Source of the DNA: UBA6059 sp040219045 | GTDB lineage: Bacteria; Bacteroidota; Bacteroidia; Cytophagales; Cyclobacteriaceae | NCBI GenBank assembly: GCA_965229505.1 | Contig: OZ245881.1 | Span: forward strand, 2,480,001-2,544,000 | Direction of reading: 5' to 3' | Length of the DNA stretch: 64,000 nucleotides | In this document: positions 35,719 to 44,237 of the stretch, piece by piece | Layout: every line of letters begins with the position of its first letter | Position numbering within the stretch: position 1 is the stretch's first letter | Program-made: the position numbers and the translations under genes | Notes under the pieces: model-generated | What the model was told of the DNA's origin: nothing | What the model saw: only the letters and a program-made list of their open reading frames with translations | Databases searched by the model: none

Positions 35719-37194
35719 CTACCAGCCTATACCGTAGTAGGCCTTGTCTCCATTGGGATATATACCTTCAATGAGTATTCCATTGCCACGATTAAGTCGC
35801 TGGAGCGTGGAAGATAAGTCCTGGACGGTAGCAATAGGCCGCTTATCAATACTTGTGATGATATAGCCTTCTTTGATGCCTGCGTCCGCAAATTTCCCCC
35901 TTTCAATTTCAGTGATGCTGACACCTCCCTCGAGCTCAAGTTCTTCCTTGAGTTGGCTGGAGACTTCCTCAAAAGTCGCTCCTTCGATGATCACTGTATT
36001 CCTTGCTTCGACCACTTCAGTAGTGCCTAAGGTATTTTTGAGTGTGGCTTCTACATTTCGTCTTTTTCCGTCCCTGATGTAGTCAACTTTGACTTTGTCT
36101 CCAGGCCTGTTGACAGCAATCTGCTCTTGGAGCTGAGACACACTCTTCACCTCGCGTCCATTGATCGCAACAATCACATCTCCCGATTCCAGCCCGGCAT
36201 CATGGGCCGCACTACCATCATTGACAGAGGCGATGTACACGCCAAACATGACGCCAAGATCTTCTCTTTCAGACAACTCCGAATTAACATCTGTGATGGA
36301 GATACCAAGAAGTGCGCGCTGCACTACACCAAACTCAATCAGATCATCGACCACCTTTTCAACAAGCGAAGTGGGCACTGCGAACGAATATCCTGCGAAA
36401 GTGCCTGTTGGTGTGGCTATGGCCGTATTGATGCCCACAAGTTCGCCTCTCAAGTTGACCAATGCGCCACCACTGTTGCCAGGGTTGACAGCAGCATCAG
36501 TTTGTATAAATGATTCGATCTGTAGGTTATTCCTATTTCTAAGGATGCCTATATTTCTAGCTTTTGCACTTACGATACCCGCCGTTACTGTCGAGCGGAA
36601 TTCAAAGGGATTGCCCACGGCTAGCACCCATTCACCTATTTGCACCCTATCGGAATTACCGAACTGGAGTGTAGGAAGATCATTTTGATCTATCTTCAAA
36701 ACAGCCAAATCTGTGGTTGGGTCAACCCCGACGACTTCTGCCTCGAATGTACGATTGTCATTGAGTAGCACTTCTATTTCCGAAGCATTATCCACCACAT
36801 GGTTATTGGTAACAATGTATCCATCAGGTGAGATGATCACTCCGGATCCCGCTCCCATACCTTGTCGCTGCTGGGGCCTGCCCTGCTCTCCAAAATAGTC
36901 TCTCATCCAGCTGTCAAGCGGATTCCTTACCGAACCCTCTGGTGCATTCACGATAGTCCTGATGTGCACTACAGCTGGAGTCACCGTATTGGCAGCATAA
37001 ACAAAATTTAATCCTGCCGGCACAATCGCCTCGGTAGTATCTATGCTGTAGTTGGTAAACTTAAGGTTATCGTTTTGCTGATTTTGAATCAAGGGATCAG
37101 AGGGTTCCTGCAGTAAGGAATATCCTCCTATAGCTACTAATCCTCCAAAAAAGGAGGAAAATAGCATTCCTATCAATATCTGTTTCTTATCCAT
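35719..37194 (-). CDS. degP: HtrA/DegP-type periplasmic serine protease
   Basis: 491 residues: an N-terminal membrane or signal segment (about 7-28), a trypsin-like domain with the triad His132 (VTNNHVVDN), Asp162 (TTDLAVLKI) and Ser241 (NPGNSGGAL), then two PDZ domains (about 295-385 and 405-485). It degrades or refolds damaged envelope proteins. The second PDZ domain ends the protein with YYGIGW. It lies downstream of hsp20 but is separated from it by a strong terminator, so it likely has its own promoter. Confidence 0.94.
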   Translation of the reverse strand: MDKKQILIGMLFSSFFGGLVAIGGYSLLQEPSDPLIQNQQNDNLKFTNYSIDTTEAIVPAGLNFVYAANTVTPAVVHIRTIVNAPEGSVRNPLDSWMRDYFGEQGRPQQRQGMGAGSGVIISPDGYIVTNNHVVDNASEIEVLLNDNRTFEAEVVGVDPTTDLAVLKIDQNDLPTLQFGNSDRVQIGEWVLAVGNPFEFRSTVTAGIVSAKARNIGILRNRNNLQIESFIQTDAAVNPGNSGGALVNLRGELVGINTAIATPTGTFAGYSFAVPTSLVEKVVDDLIEFGVVQRALLGISITDVNSELSEREDLGVMFGVYIASVNDGSAAHDAGLESGDVIVAINGREVKSVSQLQEQIAVNRPGDKVKVDYIRDGKRRNVEATLKNTLGTTEVVEARNTVIIEGATFEEVSSQLKEELELEGGVSITEIERGKFADAGIKEGYIITSIDKRPIATVQDLSSTLQRLNRGNGILIEGIYPNGDKAYYGIGW

Positions 37195-37280
37195 ATTACC
37201 GTTTCGTCTTTATAAAATTTGATCGTTCCTGTTAGAACGTGTCCTCTAGTACCAAGGATATGCTGTTAACATTATTTAAC

Positions 37281-37309
37281 GAAAAAAGGCGATCATATCG
37301 CCTTTTTTC
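37281..37309 (-). terminator. Terminator of hsp20
   Basis: A 13-bp stem GAAAAAAGGCGAT/ATCGCCTTTTTTC with a CAT loop, its T run serving the leftward hsp20 gene, whose stop lies 18 bases away. It can work in both directions. Confidence 0.88.
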
Positions 37310-37326
37310 GTACTTCACTGATTTGA

Positions 37327-37761
37327 CTACTTCACGCTGATTTGTCTGGTCATCAATTGCTTTTCGTCTTTCGGCACGGTTACATACAAGATGCCATTTT
37401 CATATTTGGCCTCCACTTTATCTGCTTTGATTTCCTTAGGCAGATGGAAGCTCCTCTTGAATGAACCGTAGTGTGATTCGATAGAATGAAAGTTCTTGTC
37501 ATTCTTTTCTTTCTCAAACTTGCGCTCTCCGCTGAGTGTCAACATTCCGTCGTTCATTTCGATGGCGAAATCGTTCTTGTTCATTCCGGGTACAGCCAAT
37601 TGAATTTCAAAGGCCTTCTCATTCTCGAAGATGTCTACCTGCGGAGTGAATCTGCTTCCGCCAGTGGCTGAAGGATCAAAGCCCTCATTGAAAAATCTGT
37701 CCAGAAAACTGTTGAAACTTACAGGTCTGTAATCGCTGGTATTGTATTTAATAAGTGACAT
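37327..37761 (-). CDS. Hsp20/alpha-crystallin small heat-shock protein
   Basis: 144 residues with an alpha-crystallin domain from about 42 to 137: FTPQVDIFENEKAFEIQLAVPG, then YGSFKRSFHLP and the C-terminal ENGILYVTVPK that precedes the IXI-type tail (RQISVK). It is an ATP-independent holdase. The upstream region holds a sigma-54-like core and two phased palindromes, so expression is probably under special control. Confidence 0.94.
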   Translation of the reverse strand: MSLIKYNTSDYRPVSFNSFLDRFFNEGFDPSATGGSRFTPQVDIFENEKAFEIQLAVPGMNKNDFAIEMNDGMLTLSGERKFEKEKNDKNFHSIESHYGSFKRSFHLPKEIKADKVEAKYENGILYVTVPKDEKQLMTRQISVK

Positions 37762-37806
37762 AATATTTAGAGTTTTAAGGTTAACAATTATTACAATTCA
37801 CTATTA

Positions 37807-37898
37807 GTAAATTCTGTGCCATTCGATTTTTATAGAGAAATGAGGCCATAATGGCAGTATTGTGTGTGTGATTGCTAAATATTCTGCCTTATTGGCAG
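37807..37898 (-). promoter_or_regulatory. Sigma-54-like promoter with two upstream palindromes (hsp20)
   Basis: Read leftward toward hsp20, TGGCAC (37821-37816), five bases and TTAC (37810-37807) resemble the -24/-12 pattern TGGCAC-N5-TTGC with one mismatch. Farther upstream are GCCATAATGGC (37845-37855) and CTGCCTTATTGGCAG (37884-37898). Their centres are about 41 bases apart, near four helical turns, and both are embedded in a repeated ATACTGCCA. This is the layout of activator sites for a sigma-54 enhancer-binding protein, but no such gene is in the window. Confidence 0.4.
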
Positions 37899-37987
37899 TA
37901 TTTTAAGAATTAGCCTCGTCCATTTTGTCCTGAGTCAAAGACAATACAACAATATTCATGGTGGCATGAAAAAAAGCGTTGGCTTGT

Positions 37988-38018
37988 TTTGAGAATACTT
38001 AGCTTACCTCTAATATTG
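37988..38018 (+). promoter_or_regulatory. Candidate promoter of tRNA-Asn
   Basis: TTTG at 37988-37991, a 19-base gap and TAATATTG at 38011-38018 fit the Bacteroidota TTTG/TAnnTTTG pattern with one mismatch. The mature tRNA starts 15 bases on. Confidence 0.5.
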
Positions 38019-38033
38019 CAAACCGAAAATCAT

Positions 38034-38107
38034 TCCTCCTTAGCTCAGCTGGTTAGAGCATCTGACTGTTAATCAGGGGGTCCTTGGTTCGAGCCCAAGA
38101 GGAGGAG
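38034..38107 (+). tRNA. tRNA-Asn (anticodon GTT)
   Basis: A 74-base cloverleaf: acceptor TCCTCCT/AGGAGGA, D arm GCTC/GAGC, anticodon loop CTGTTAA (GTT at 38068-38070), variable loop GGGTC, T arm CTTGG/CCAAG, discriminator G. CCA is not encoded. It reads AAC and AAU. It borders the accessory island; tRNA-Asn is a known integration site, but I see no duplicate of its 3' end in the window. Confidence 0.97.
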
Positions 38108-38119
38108 CTTGATAAATTC

Positions 38120-38156
38120 AAAAAAGAGTTATACAATTTGTATAACTCTTTTTTTT
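38120..38156 (+). terminator. Terminator of tRNA-Asn
   Basis: A 16-bp stem AAAAAAGAGTTATACA/TGTATAACTCTTTTTT with an ATT loop and a T tract. The next 170 bases to about 38330 show nothing recognisable. Confidence 0.9.
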
Positions 38157-38339
38157 GTCCACCCTGATCCGCCCAATCTTCTATTTTACCGCTGCTGATT
38201 GATTCTGAATTACTAAAGGGATTTTTACTGAAAGTCAATCGTAGTAATAGCGAATAGGTAGTTATGTGATGATCGTCTGAGGAAATGAGGCTATCAATTC
38301 CTTAGCGAACATTACGCCAAAGTATCTCTATTACTTAAT

Positions 38340-38500
38340 GAACCCGTTCCACGCTGGGCTCAGTACGAGACCCGTAGTGCCTATGCTGAAGCATCGGCGT
38401 AAGCATACGCACGGTGGTGTGAGGCGGCCTGCAAGGAGGCACACTGTGGGCTTATGGGGCGCGCCAAGTGGCTCACGGCCGTCTACGCGATTATGCGGCG
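38340..38500 (+). mobile_element. Possible group II intron 3' remnant (GC-rich)
   Basis: A GC-rich, structured stretch unlike the flanking DNA. Segments such as GTACGAGACCCGTA, GCACGGTGGTGTGAGG and GTCTACGCGAT resemble what I recall of the domain V-VI end of some bacterial group II introns. No reverse transcriptase frame is present, so if correct it is a truncated relic. An open frame of 112 codons on the other strand here has no protein-like features. The rest of the gap to 38553 continues GC-rich with nothing else identified. Confidence 0.3.
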
Positions 38501-38553
38501 TTCTAAAATCTGCCCGGTGTTGCTCAACGCCTTGACAGGACACCAGTAAACAG

Positions 38554-40713
38554 CTACTCAGACGGTACGGCCAGGTGTCGGTCAAAGTATTCGATGATCT
38601 TGCCAAAAAGGTAGCGTTCGTAATTCCGCTCACGGCTCCATCCATGCGTCGCACCCGGTGCAAACGCAAAGTCGAAGTTCTTGCCCTGTTTAATCAGTTC
38701 TTCAGCTAACACTGCCGTCGTTTTAAATGGCACCACATGATCCTGGATGCCATGGATGAACAAGAGTTTATCCTCCAGGTTCGCTGCATAGTTGAGCGCT
38801 TTTCTTTCAAATATCTCCGGGTGTGTCTGTGGTCGACGAACAATCGCAACATCGTCTGTGCCAAAGAACATCGGGTCAACAGCCGCCGCTGCAGCAACAC
38901 CCACCTGGAATAAGCCTGGCTTCATCAACAGCGAATAAACAGAGAGCGTGCCGCCGTAACTGCTGCCCCAGATGCCGATGCGATCAGGATCGACATAATC
39001 CAGTGACTCCATGTAGCTAACTGCACTCGCATAATCCTCAATGTCTTGATCGGCAAAGCCTAGCAGGAACTCTTCGCGGAATGCTCGGCCGTAACCGTTG
39101 CTACCACGTGAATCCACCTGCACAATAATATATCCCTTCTTGACCAAGAATTGCTGTATGAGGCTGTAGTTCCCGGCCCAGCGGTTCCTAGCTGTATTCG
39201 AATACACGGGCCCAAATAGCACTGGATACTTCTTACCGGGCTGCATGTTGGTAGGTTTCATAATTCGGGCATGCAGCGTGTAGTCATCTACAAGACTGGG
39301 GAAACTAACGTATTCTGCAGCTGCCCAGGTTCGCTCCGTGAAGGCCGGTAATGGCGAGTGGGTTACTCGGGTAGCGTCACCACCCTCGCTGCTTACCACG
39401 TAGAGCTCGGGCGGTGATGTGTCGTTGCTATGCATGAACACCAGGTGCCGGCCATCCGGTGAGGGGTAGCCCACGTTTTGGCCAGAAAGACGCGTCACCT
39501 GCTCGGGATCACCGTCGGACATACTCAGGCGATACACATGTTGCTCATACGGATTCACGCCGTTTCCTGTATAAAAAAGTGCATTACCAGCAATAGTAGG
39601 GGCGGACAGCACATCGTAGGACGGATCTGTCAGGAGCTTCGGAAGATCTTTAGACGGTGAGGCATCAATCGTATAAAGGCTGTAGCGATCACCCATATCG
39701 CTTAAGAAAACGACGTTCTTTCCATCCGGATGCCAGCTAGATCCAAACGAGGTATACATGCGTGTCTCTCGAACACCTTGCCAAATCTCGCGAAGTTGGC
39801 TTTCTCCGGGTGCAACGACGAACAGCTTACGTTCAACAGCTGTGTCGGATGCGGTATCCACCAGCAGCGCACCGTCCGGTGACCAGTTGAAGTCTATGAC
39901 CTGGTTGGCGTGCGGGTCTGGCAAATCGAGGTACGTAATGGTACCGGTCTCTACATCGAGTAGGCCAACCCTGCGAATCTCGTTTGGATCGCCCGGGTAA
40001 CTTCGGCGTACCTCGTTGGGATTGGTTTCCTCAGCTAGGTAATCCGGGAACGGCACTTTTCGCATCTCGCGTCGGTCAACGACGTGAAACGCGATGGTCT
40101 TGCCATCTGGAGACCACTTGTACGTTGGTCCACTCCAGATACCTGGACCGATTTCACGTTCCGGACGGCTGTAGCGCCCCTTCTGTAAGCTCGAGAGACT
40201 GGCAATGCCGATCTCGGTGAGCTGACGATTCTGTTTGGAAGGGAAGTCAGCAAGCCACAGGTCACCGTTCCGTATGTACGCCGCTTGCTTACCGTTGGGC
40301 GATATAGACAGGTTATGTGCACCTTCCTCAACGTGCATAAACTGGCGGTCATCTCCTTGGCTCAATGATGTCTGCCACAGGTCGTTACCTCGCAGGCTGA
40401 CGATTGTGTTTGCGTCGGTCCAGACAATATCGCGCACTGACGCGGATGCCGTATCGGAAATGAGGCGCACTTCCTTCCCATCACTTGTGGATACCCAGAG
40501 CCCTCGCCCAGGGTTTCCTCGTTCACTCCAGGAAAAGGCGAAGTGCTCGCTGTTAGGTGCCCACGCAGGTTGGGACGGGGTTGTTCCCGTCAGTTTTGGT
40601 GTGGTGAACAGGTCATCAAGAGTGAGCTCACCTTCTTGTGCTGTAACTGTTGCGGTCATCGCCATCAGCAAGCCTACCACTACCCATGTTTGCCAAAAAG
40701 AGATCTGTTGCAT
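38554..40713 (-). CDS. S9 family (DPP IV-like) prolyl oligopeptidase, likely acquired
   Basis: 719 residues: a signal peptide (about 1-25), a DPP IV-type eight-bladed propeller (about 40-470, with blades such as WSPDGKTIAFHVV), and a C-terminal alpha/beta hydrolase. The catalytic triad is Ser585 in GSSYGG, Asp658 in GIQDHVVP and His690 in GATHGWS. The protein should release dipeptides or short peptides in the periplasm or outside the cell. The coding sequence is visibly GC-richer than its neighbours and is flanked by repeat and recombinase remnants, which argues for horizontal transfer. It appears intact. Confidence 0.9.
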   Translation of the reverse strand: MQQISFWQTWVVVGLLMAMTATVTAQEGELTLDDLFTTPKLTGTTPSQPAWAPNSEHFAFSWSERGNPGRGLWVSTSDGKEVRLISDTASASVRDIVWTDANTIVSLRGNDLWQTSLSQGDDRQFMHVEEGAHNLSISPNGKQAAYIRNGDLWLADFPSKQNRQLTEIGIASLSSLQKGRYSRPEREIGPGIWSGPTYKWSPDGKTIAFHVVDRREMRKVPFPDYLAEETNPNEVRRSYPGDPNEIRRVGLLDVETGTITYLDLPDPHANQVIDFNWSPDGALLVDTASDTAVERKLFVVAPGESQLREIWQGVRETRMYTSFGSSWHPDGKNVVFLSDMGDRYSLYTIDASPSKDLPKLLTDPSYDVLSAPTIAGNALFYTGNGVNPYEQHVYRLSMSDGDPEQVTRLSGQNVGYPSPDGRHLVFMHSNDTSPPELYVVSSEGGDATRVTHSPLPAFTERTWAAAEYVSFPSLVDDYTLHARIMKPTNMQPGKKYPVLFGPVYSNTARNRWAGNYSLIQQFLVKKGYIIVQVDSRGSNGYGRAFREEFLLGFADQDIEDYASAVSYMESLDYVDPDRIGIWGSSYGGTLSVYSLLMKPGLFQVGVAAAAAVDPMFFGTDDVAIVRRPQTHPEIFERKALNYAANLEDKLLFIHGIQDHVVPFKTTAVLAEELIKQGKNFDFAFAPGATHGWSRERNYERYLFGKIIEYFDRHLAVPSE

Positions 40714-40735
40714 GTGTTTGCTTTAGTAACTGTTT

Positions 40736-40897
40736 AGAAATCATCTCAAAATATCCTTTGACCTACAAAAGGGTCTTTTCTTGCCATACTGCGTTGCGAA
40801 AAGCGTCGCGTAGCTATGGCTATGCTCCGTTTTAGCGCCTTGTCTAACAGCAAAATCTTCCTTTTTTCGGTATCAAAAACATTTTGAGATGGCTTCT
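40736..40897. repeat. MITE-like imperfect palindrome
   Basis: Outer arms AGAAATCATCTCAAAAT (40736-40752) and ATTTTGAGATGGCTTCT (40881-40897) are imperfect inverted repeats. The GC-rich core around CGCGTAGCTATGGCTATGC is itself palindromic, so the whole stretch could fold into one long hairpin. It codes for nothing and lies just upstream of the S9 peptidase gene. From 40900 to 41061 I see only a short inverted repeat (TAACGC and GCGTTA near 41010-41035). Confidence 0.55.
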
Positions 40898-41061
40898 GGT
40901 AAAATAATCTTATTCTGCTCAAATAGTGCTCTCGCCATTGGAGAGTGCGCTTTCTGAAATTTCCAAGTCGGATTTTTTGGTTTTCTTGTCACCGTTTCCC
41001 TAGCATATAACATTTAAGTAACGCTCACTACGTGCGTTATCTACCTTTCAAATATACCCTT

Positions 41062-41328
41062 CTATCTCATTAAACCTAATGGGCTTTTGACATCATCTAA
41101 CTTGCTTGTACTTACATGGGTATAGATTTCGGTAGTCTTCGGGTTTATGTGATCGAGTAAGGTTTGAATGTATCTCAGATTAGTTCCACTCTCGAGTAAA
41201 TGCGTGGCAAAACAGGGCTTCAGAGTATGTGGCTTAACTTTTTGTAAGCAATTGTATTCCGGGTAAACCTTAATCAAAAATATGGACATGAAGCCGTTTG
41301 ATTTCAGCAAGACTTCCGGGAATAATCC
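41062..41328 (-). pseudogene. Tyrosine recombinase C-terminal remnant
   Basis: The frame is open back to a stop at 41329-41331 and encodes the catalytic end of a phage/XerD-type integrase: HTLKPCFATHLLESGTNL, then RYIQTLLDHINPKTTEIYTHVS with the tyrosine nucleophile. The usual HxLRHSFATH has Lys for the catalytic Arg, and LGH is LDH. The N-terminal two thirds are absent and no ATG start fits, so it is a broken gene. It marks the left-reading edge of the accessory island. The 98 bases to the next gene hold a short rightward frame starting at the ATG at 41334 that runs into the eamA end and looks truncated. Confidence 0.75.
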
Positions 41329-41429
41329 CTAAGATGTCAAATTCATCAAAACCCAATCCAGAACAACCAAAAAACCCAATTCAAGTAAAAAAAAGTGAAT
41401 TTGTGCCGCAGCTTTCGTTGAACTTGAGA

Positions 41430-42326
41430 TCACCTCCCACGACTCACCCACACCACACCTCCTATCACCACTACCGCACCTATCACCTGATACCAGTCGA
41501 GCGACTCTCCTAGAAAGAGGATTGCTAGTAGTATAGTGGAAACCGGGCCAAGGCTACCGATGATAGACATATTGGAGGCTCCCATTCGTCTGATGGCGGC
41601 AGAGATGAGAAATGAAGGTATCACGGTGGCAAAAACAGCCATGGCCCCTCCCAGATAATAGACTTCAGATGGATGACTTAGAATCGACGCTTGTGATGTC
41701 AGGCCAAAATGTATCATGACGCACATCGCCGAAATGCTAAGCGACCATGCGGTGAATCTCACTGTACCAAACCTAGGAACGTATTTGCCACTGGTTACGA
41801 GAAAGAAAGCATAGGTCAGCGCACTAAGGAAGACCAGGCCTACTCCTTTCCAGAATTCAGGGTCGGGTGAGATAAAGAGCCGCGGAGAAAAAATTATGAG
41901 CATCCCAAAGTAGGTGATGCCTATACCTAGATACTGTCTTGCACTGATCTGTTCTTTAAGGAAGAACCTGGAAATGAGGATGACGATAGTTGGATAGGTA
42001 AAAAGGATGAGCCTCTCCAGGCTCGCAGAAATGTAAAGAAGACCCTGAAAATCAAAAAGACTGGCGAGGTAGTAGCCCACGACTCCAGCGGTTATTACTC
42101 CGAGGTAGTCCTTAGGACCAAGCTCAACCTCCTCTGGTTTTTTGTTCCAGAAAAAATCAATCACCAGGTAAATGGGTAAAGCAAATACCATCCTGAGAAC
42201 CAACAACGATACGTGATCTACACCATAAGGGTAAGCCAACTTGACCATTACCGCCTTGGTGGAGAATAGCACCACGCCGGTTGCGGCCATGATAAGAGCG
42301 ATTGGGGTGGCGATTTTAGCGGGCAT
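41430..42326 (-). CDS. EamA/DMT family transporter
   Basis: 298 residues with ten predicted transmembrane segments in two EamA halves (starting IALIMAATGVVLFSTKAVMV, and FWKGVGLVFLSALTYAFFLV). The conserved end of each half is present, including SIIGSLGPVSTILLAILFLGE. Members export or import metabolites such as amino acids and nucleosides; the substrate is unknown. It runs in the same direction as pruA but follows a terminator-like stem, so it is likely a separate unit. Confidence 0.88.
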   Translation of the reverse strand: MPAKIATPIALIMAATGVVLFSTKAVMVKLAYPYGVDHVSLLVLRMVFALPIYLVIDFFWNKKPEEVELGPKDYLGVITAGVVGYYLASLFDFQGLLYISASLERLILFTYPTIVILISRFFLKEQISARQYLGIGITYFGMLIIFSPRLFISPDPEFWKGVGLVFLSALTYAFFLVTSGKYVPRFGTVRFTAWSLSISAMCVMIHFGLTSQASILSHPSEVYYLGGAMAVFATVIPSFLISAAIRRMGASNMSIIGSLGPVSTILLAILFLGESLDWYQVIGAVVVIGGVVWVSRGR

Positions 42327-42484
42327 AAAACCTACATGATTATTTGTTGGGCTCAGATGGCCAGATTCGCAACCTCAACAAGTTGTTTACAGGTAATAAC
42401 CATTCTTCACTCAATCCAGACTTTATTTCCGGAATGATCCTGTCATGTGAAAAAAATACTTATTGAGTCATTTCGGTTTTCAAA

Positions 42485-42519
42485 GAAAAAAAGTCCCTCG
42501 AAGTTAAGCGAGTGACTTT
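42485..42519 (-). terminator. Terminator of pruA
   Basis: AAAGTCCCTCG/CGAGTGACTTT pair with a single internal mismatch and a short loop; an A run at 42485-42491 gives the T tract for the leftward pruA transcript, 20 bases past its stop. Confidence 0.75.
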
Positions 42520-42540
42520 GATTCTCGTTGGTCTTACGAA

Positions 42541-44172
42541 TCAACTTTCTTGTAAAAATGGATAGCGATAGTCATGAGGGGGCACCAAAGTCTCTTTGAT
42601 CGTCCTCGGGCTTACCCATCGCAGCAGGTTGAGATAAGATCCTGCCTTATCATTTGTACCAGAGCCTCTGGCACCTCCAAATGGCTGCTGACCTACGACA
42701 GCTCCAGTTGGCTTGTCATTGATGTAGAAGTTACCAGCGGCATTCACAAGCTTCTTGGTAGCCAATTCCACGGCGTAGCGATCCTGACTGAAGACCGCAC
42801 CTGTGAGCGCATAAGGAGAAGTTTTGTCCACAAGCTCCAATGTCTCTTCGAAGCGCTCTGACTGATAAACATAGATTGTGATAACAGGGCCAAATATCTC
42901 CTCGCACATTGTACGGTACATCGGATCATGTGCCAATAAGATTGTGGGCTCCACAAAGTAGCCAACAGATTTGTCATAACCACCTCCTGCGATGACCTCT
43001 ACCATTTTATCATTCTTTGCTTGATCAATGTAAGCGGCGATTTTGTCAAATGACCTTTCGTCAATTACGGCATTCACAAAGTTCGTGTAGTCTTCTGGTG
43101 TACCCATCTTGATACTCTTGATGTCTTCGAGAAGGTACTCCTTTACTTCAGCCCACAGATTATCAGGAATATATGCTCGCGAAGAGGCGCTGCATTTCTG
43201 TCCCTGAAACTCAAATGACCCACGAATAATACCAGTAGCTAAAGCTTTGGCATCTGCAGATTTATGAGCGACAATGAAGTCTTTACCACCTGTCTCACCC
43301 ACTATTCTCGGATAGGTTCGATAGTTTGTAATGTTCTCACCTATAGTCTTCCAAAGATGCTGGAATACACCAGTGCTTCCCGTGAAGTGCAGTCCCGCAA
43401 AGTCCGGGTGCTTGAAAATAACATCACCGGCTACCGGACCATCCACATAGATCAGGTTAATGACACCATCAGGAAGTCCCGCTTCCTTGAATACCTGCAT
43501 AATCACCTGAGCAGAGTACACCTGCGTGTAGGCCGGCTTCCACACGACCGTATTACCCATCATTGCGGCTGAAGCTGGAAGGTTTCCGGCGATAGCTGTG
43601 AAATTGAAGGGGGTGATCGCAAAAACAAAACCTTCCAATGGTCGGTACTCAAGACGATTCCAAACACCGGGAGAAGACTCAGGCTGACCTTCATAAACCT
43701 CAGTCATGAAGGCTACATTGAACCTCAGAAAATCTATGAACTCACAAGATGCATCGATCTCCGCCTGAAAAGCATTTTTAGACTGCCCCAGCATGGTGGC
43801 AGCATTGATTTTTGCCCGGTAGGGCCCGGCGATGAGGTCTGCAGCCTTTAAGAATATGCTTGCTCTGTGCTCCCAACTTAAGTTGGCCCAAGCCTCCTTT
43901 GCGCCTAGTGCAGCGTTGACCGCCAACTCCACATGGGAGGCATCACCCTCATGGAAATAGCCCAGCGTATGCTTATGCTCATAAGGAGGCGACATACGGA
44001 TTTTATTACCTGTGCGGACTTCTTCGCTTCCGATATACATCGGAGCGTCGATTTCCGTCTTTCTCATTTCTTTTACAGCGGCTTTCAGGGCTTCCTTTTC
44101 ATCAGATCCCGGCGCGTAGCTCAGCACCGGCTCATTCGATGGAAGCGGCACTTCATATACTCCTTTTGGCAT
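42541..44172 (-). CDS. pruA: L-glutamate gamma-semialdehyde dehydrogenase
   Basis: 543 residues, the single-domain P5C dehydrogenase typical of Bacteroidota and eukaryotes (ALDH4 type). Markers: ITPFNFTAIAGNLPASAAMMGNT (in two parts across the NAD site), FTGSTGVFQHLW, the Glu in GETGGKDF and the catalytic cysteine in FQGQKCSASSRAY. It oxidises glutamate semialdehyde to glutamate in proline and arginine breakdown. No proline dehydrogenase gene is adjacent. Confidence 0.94.
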   Translation of the reverse strand: MPKGVYEVPLPSNEPVLSYAPGSDEKEALKAAVKEMRKTEIDAPMYIGSEEVRTGNKIRMSPPYEHKHTLGYFHEGDASHVELAVNAALGAKEAWANLSWEHRASIFLKAADLIAGPYRAKINAATMLGQSKNAFQAEIDASCEFIDFLRFNVAFMTEVYEGQPESSPGVWNRLEYRPLEGFVFAITPFNFTAIAGNLPASAAMMGNTVVWKPAYTQVYSAQVIMQVFKEAGLPDGVINLIYVDGPVAGDVIFKHPDFAGLHFTGSTGVFQHLWKTIGENITNYRTYPRIVGETGGKDFIVAHKSADAKALATGIIRGSFEFQGQKCSASSRAYIPDNLWAEVKEYLLEDIKSIKMGTPEDYTNFVNAVIDERSFDKIAAYIDQAKNDKMVEVIAGGGYDKSVGYFVEPTILLAHDPMYRTMCEEIFGPVITIYVYQSERFEETLELVDKTSPYALTGAVFSQDRYAVELATKKLVNAAGNFYINDKPTGAVVGQQPFGGARGSGTNDKAGSYLNLLRWVSPRTIKETLVPPHDYRYPFLQES

Positions 44173-44237
44173 TTTTTTATGGGTTTGTTGCTATCAAGAA
44201 TTACAACACAAATCTAGGCATTACCATTCAGGCTTCC

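Noticed and set aside
38331..38669. A 112-codon frame on the minus strand in the GC-rich region
   Set aside because: The translation is low-complexity in Arg and Cys, matches no fold, and overlaps the S9 gene end; the frame is open because the region is GC-rich.
40235..40726. A 163-codon rightward frame inside the S9 peptidase gene
   Set aside because: It is antisense to a clear, full-length S9 coding sequence and has no recognisable domain.
40999..41040. Integron attC site near the recombinase relic
   Set aside because: A short TAACGC/GCGTTA inverted repeat is present, but the simple and core sites (RYYYAAC/GTTRRRY) with extrahelical bases are not convincing.
38034..41429. Integration duplicate (att site) of the tRNA-Asn 3' end at the far side of the island
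   Set aside because: No copy of the T arm or acceptor sequence is found near 41.0-41.4 kb.
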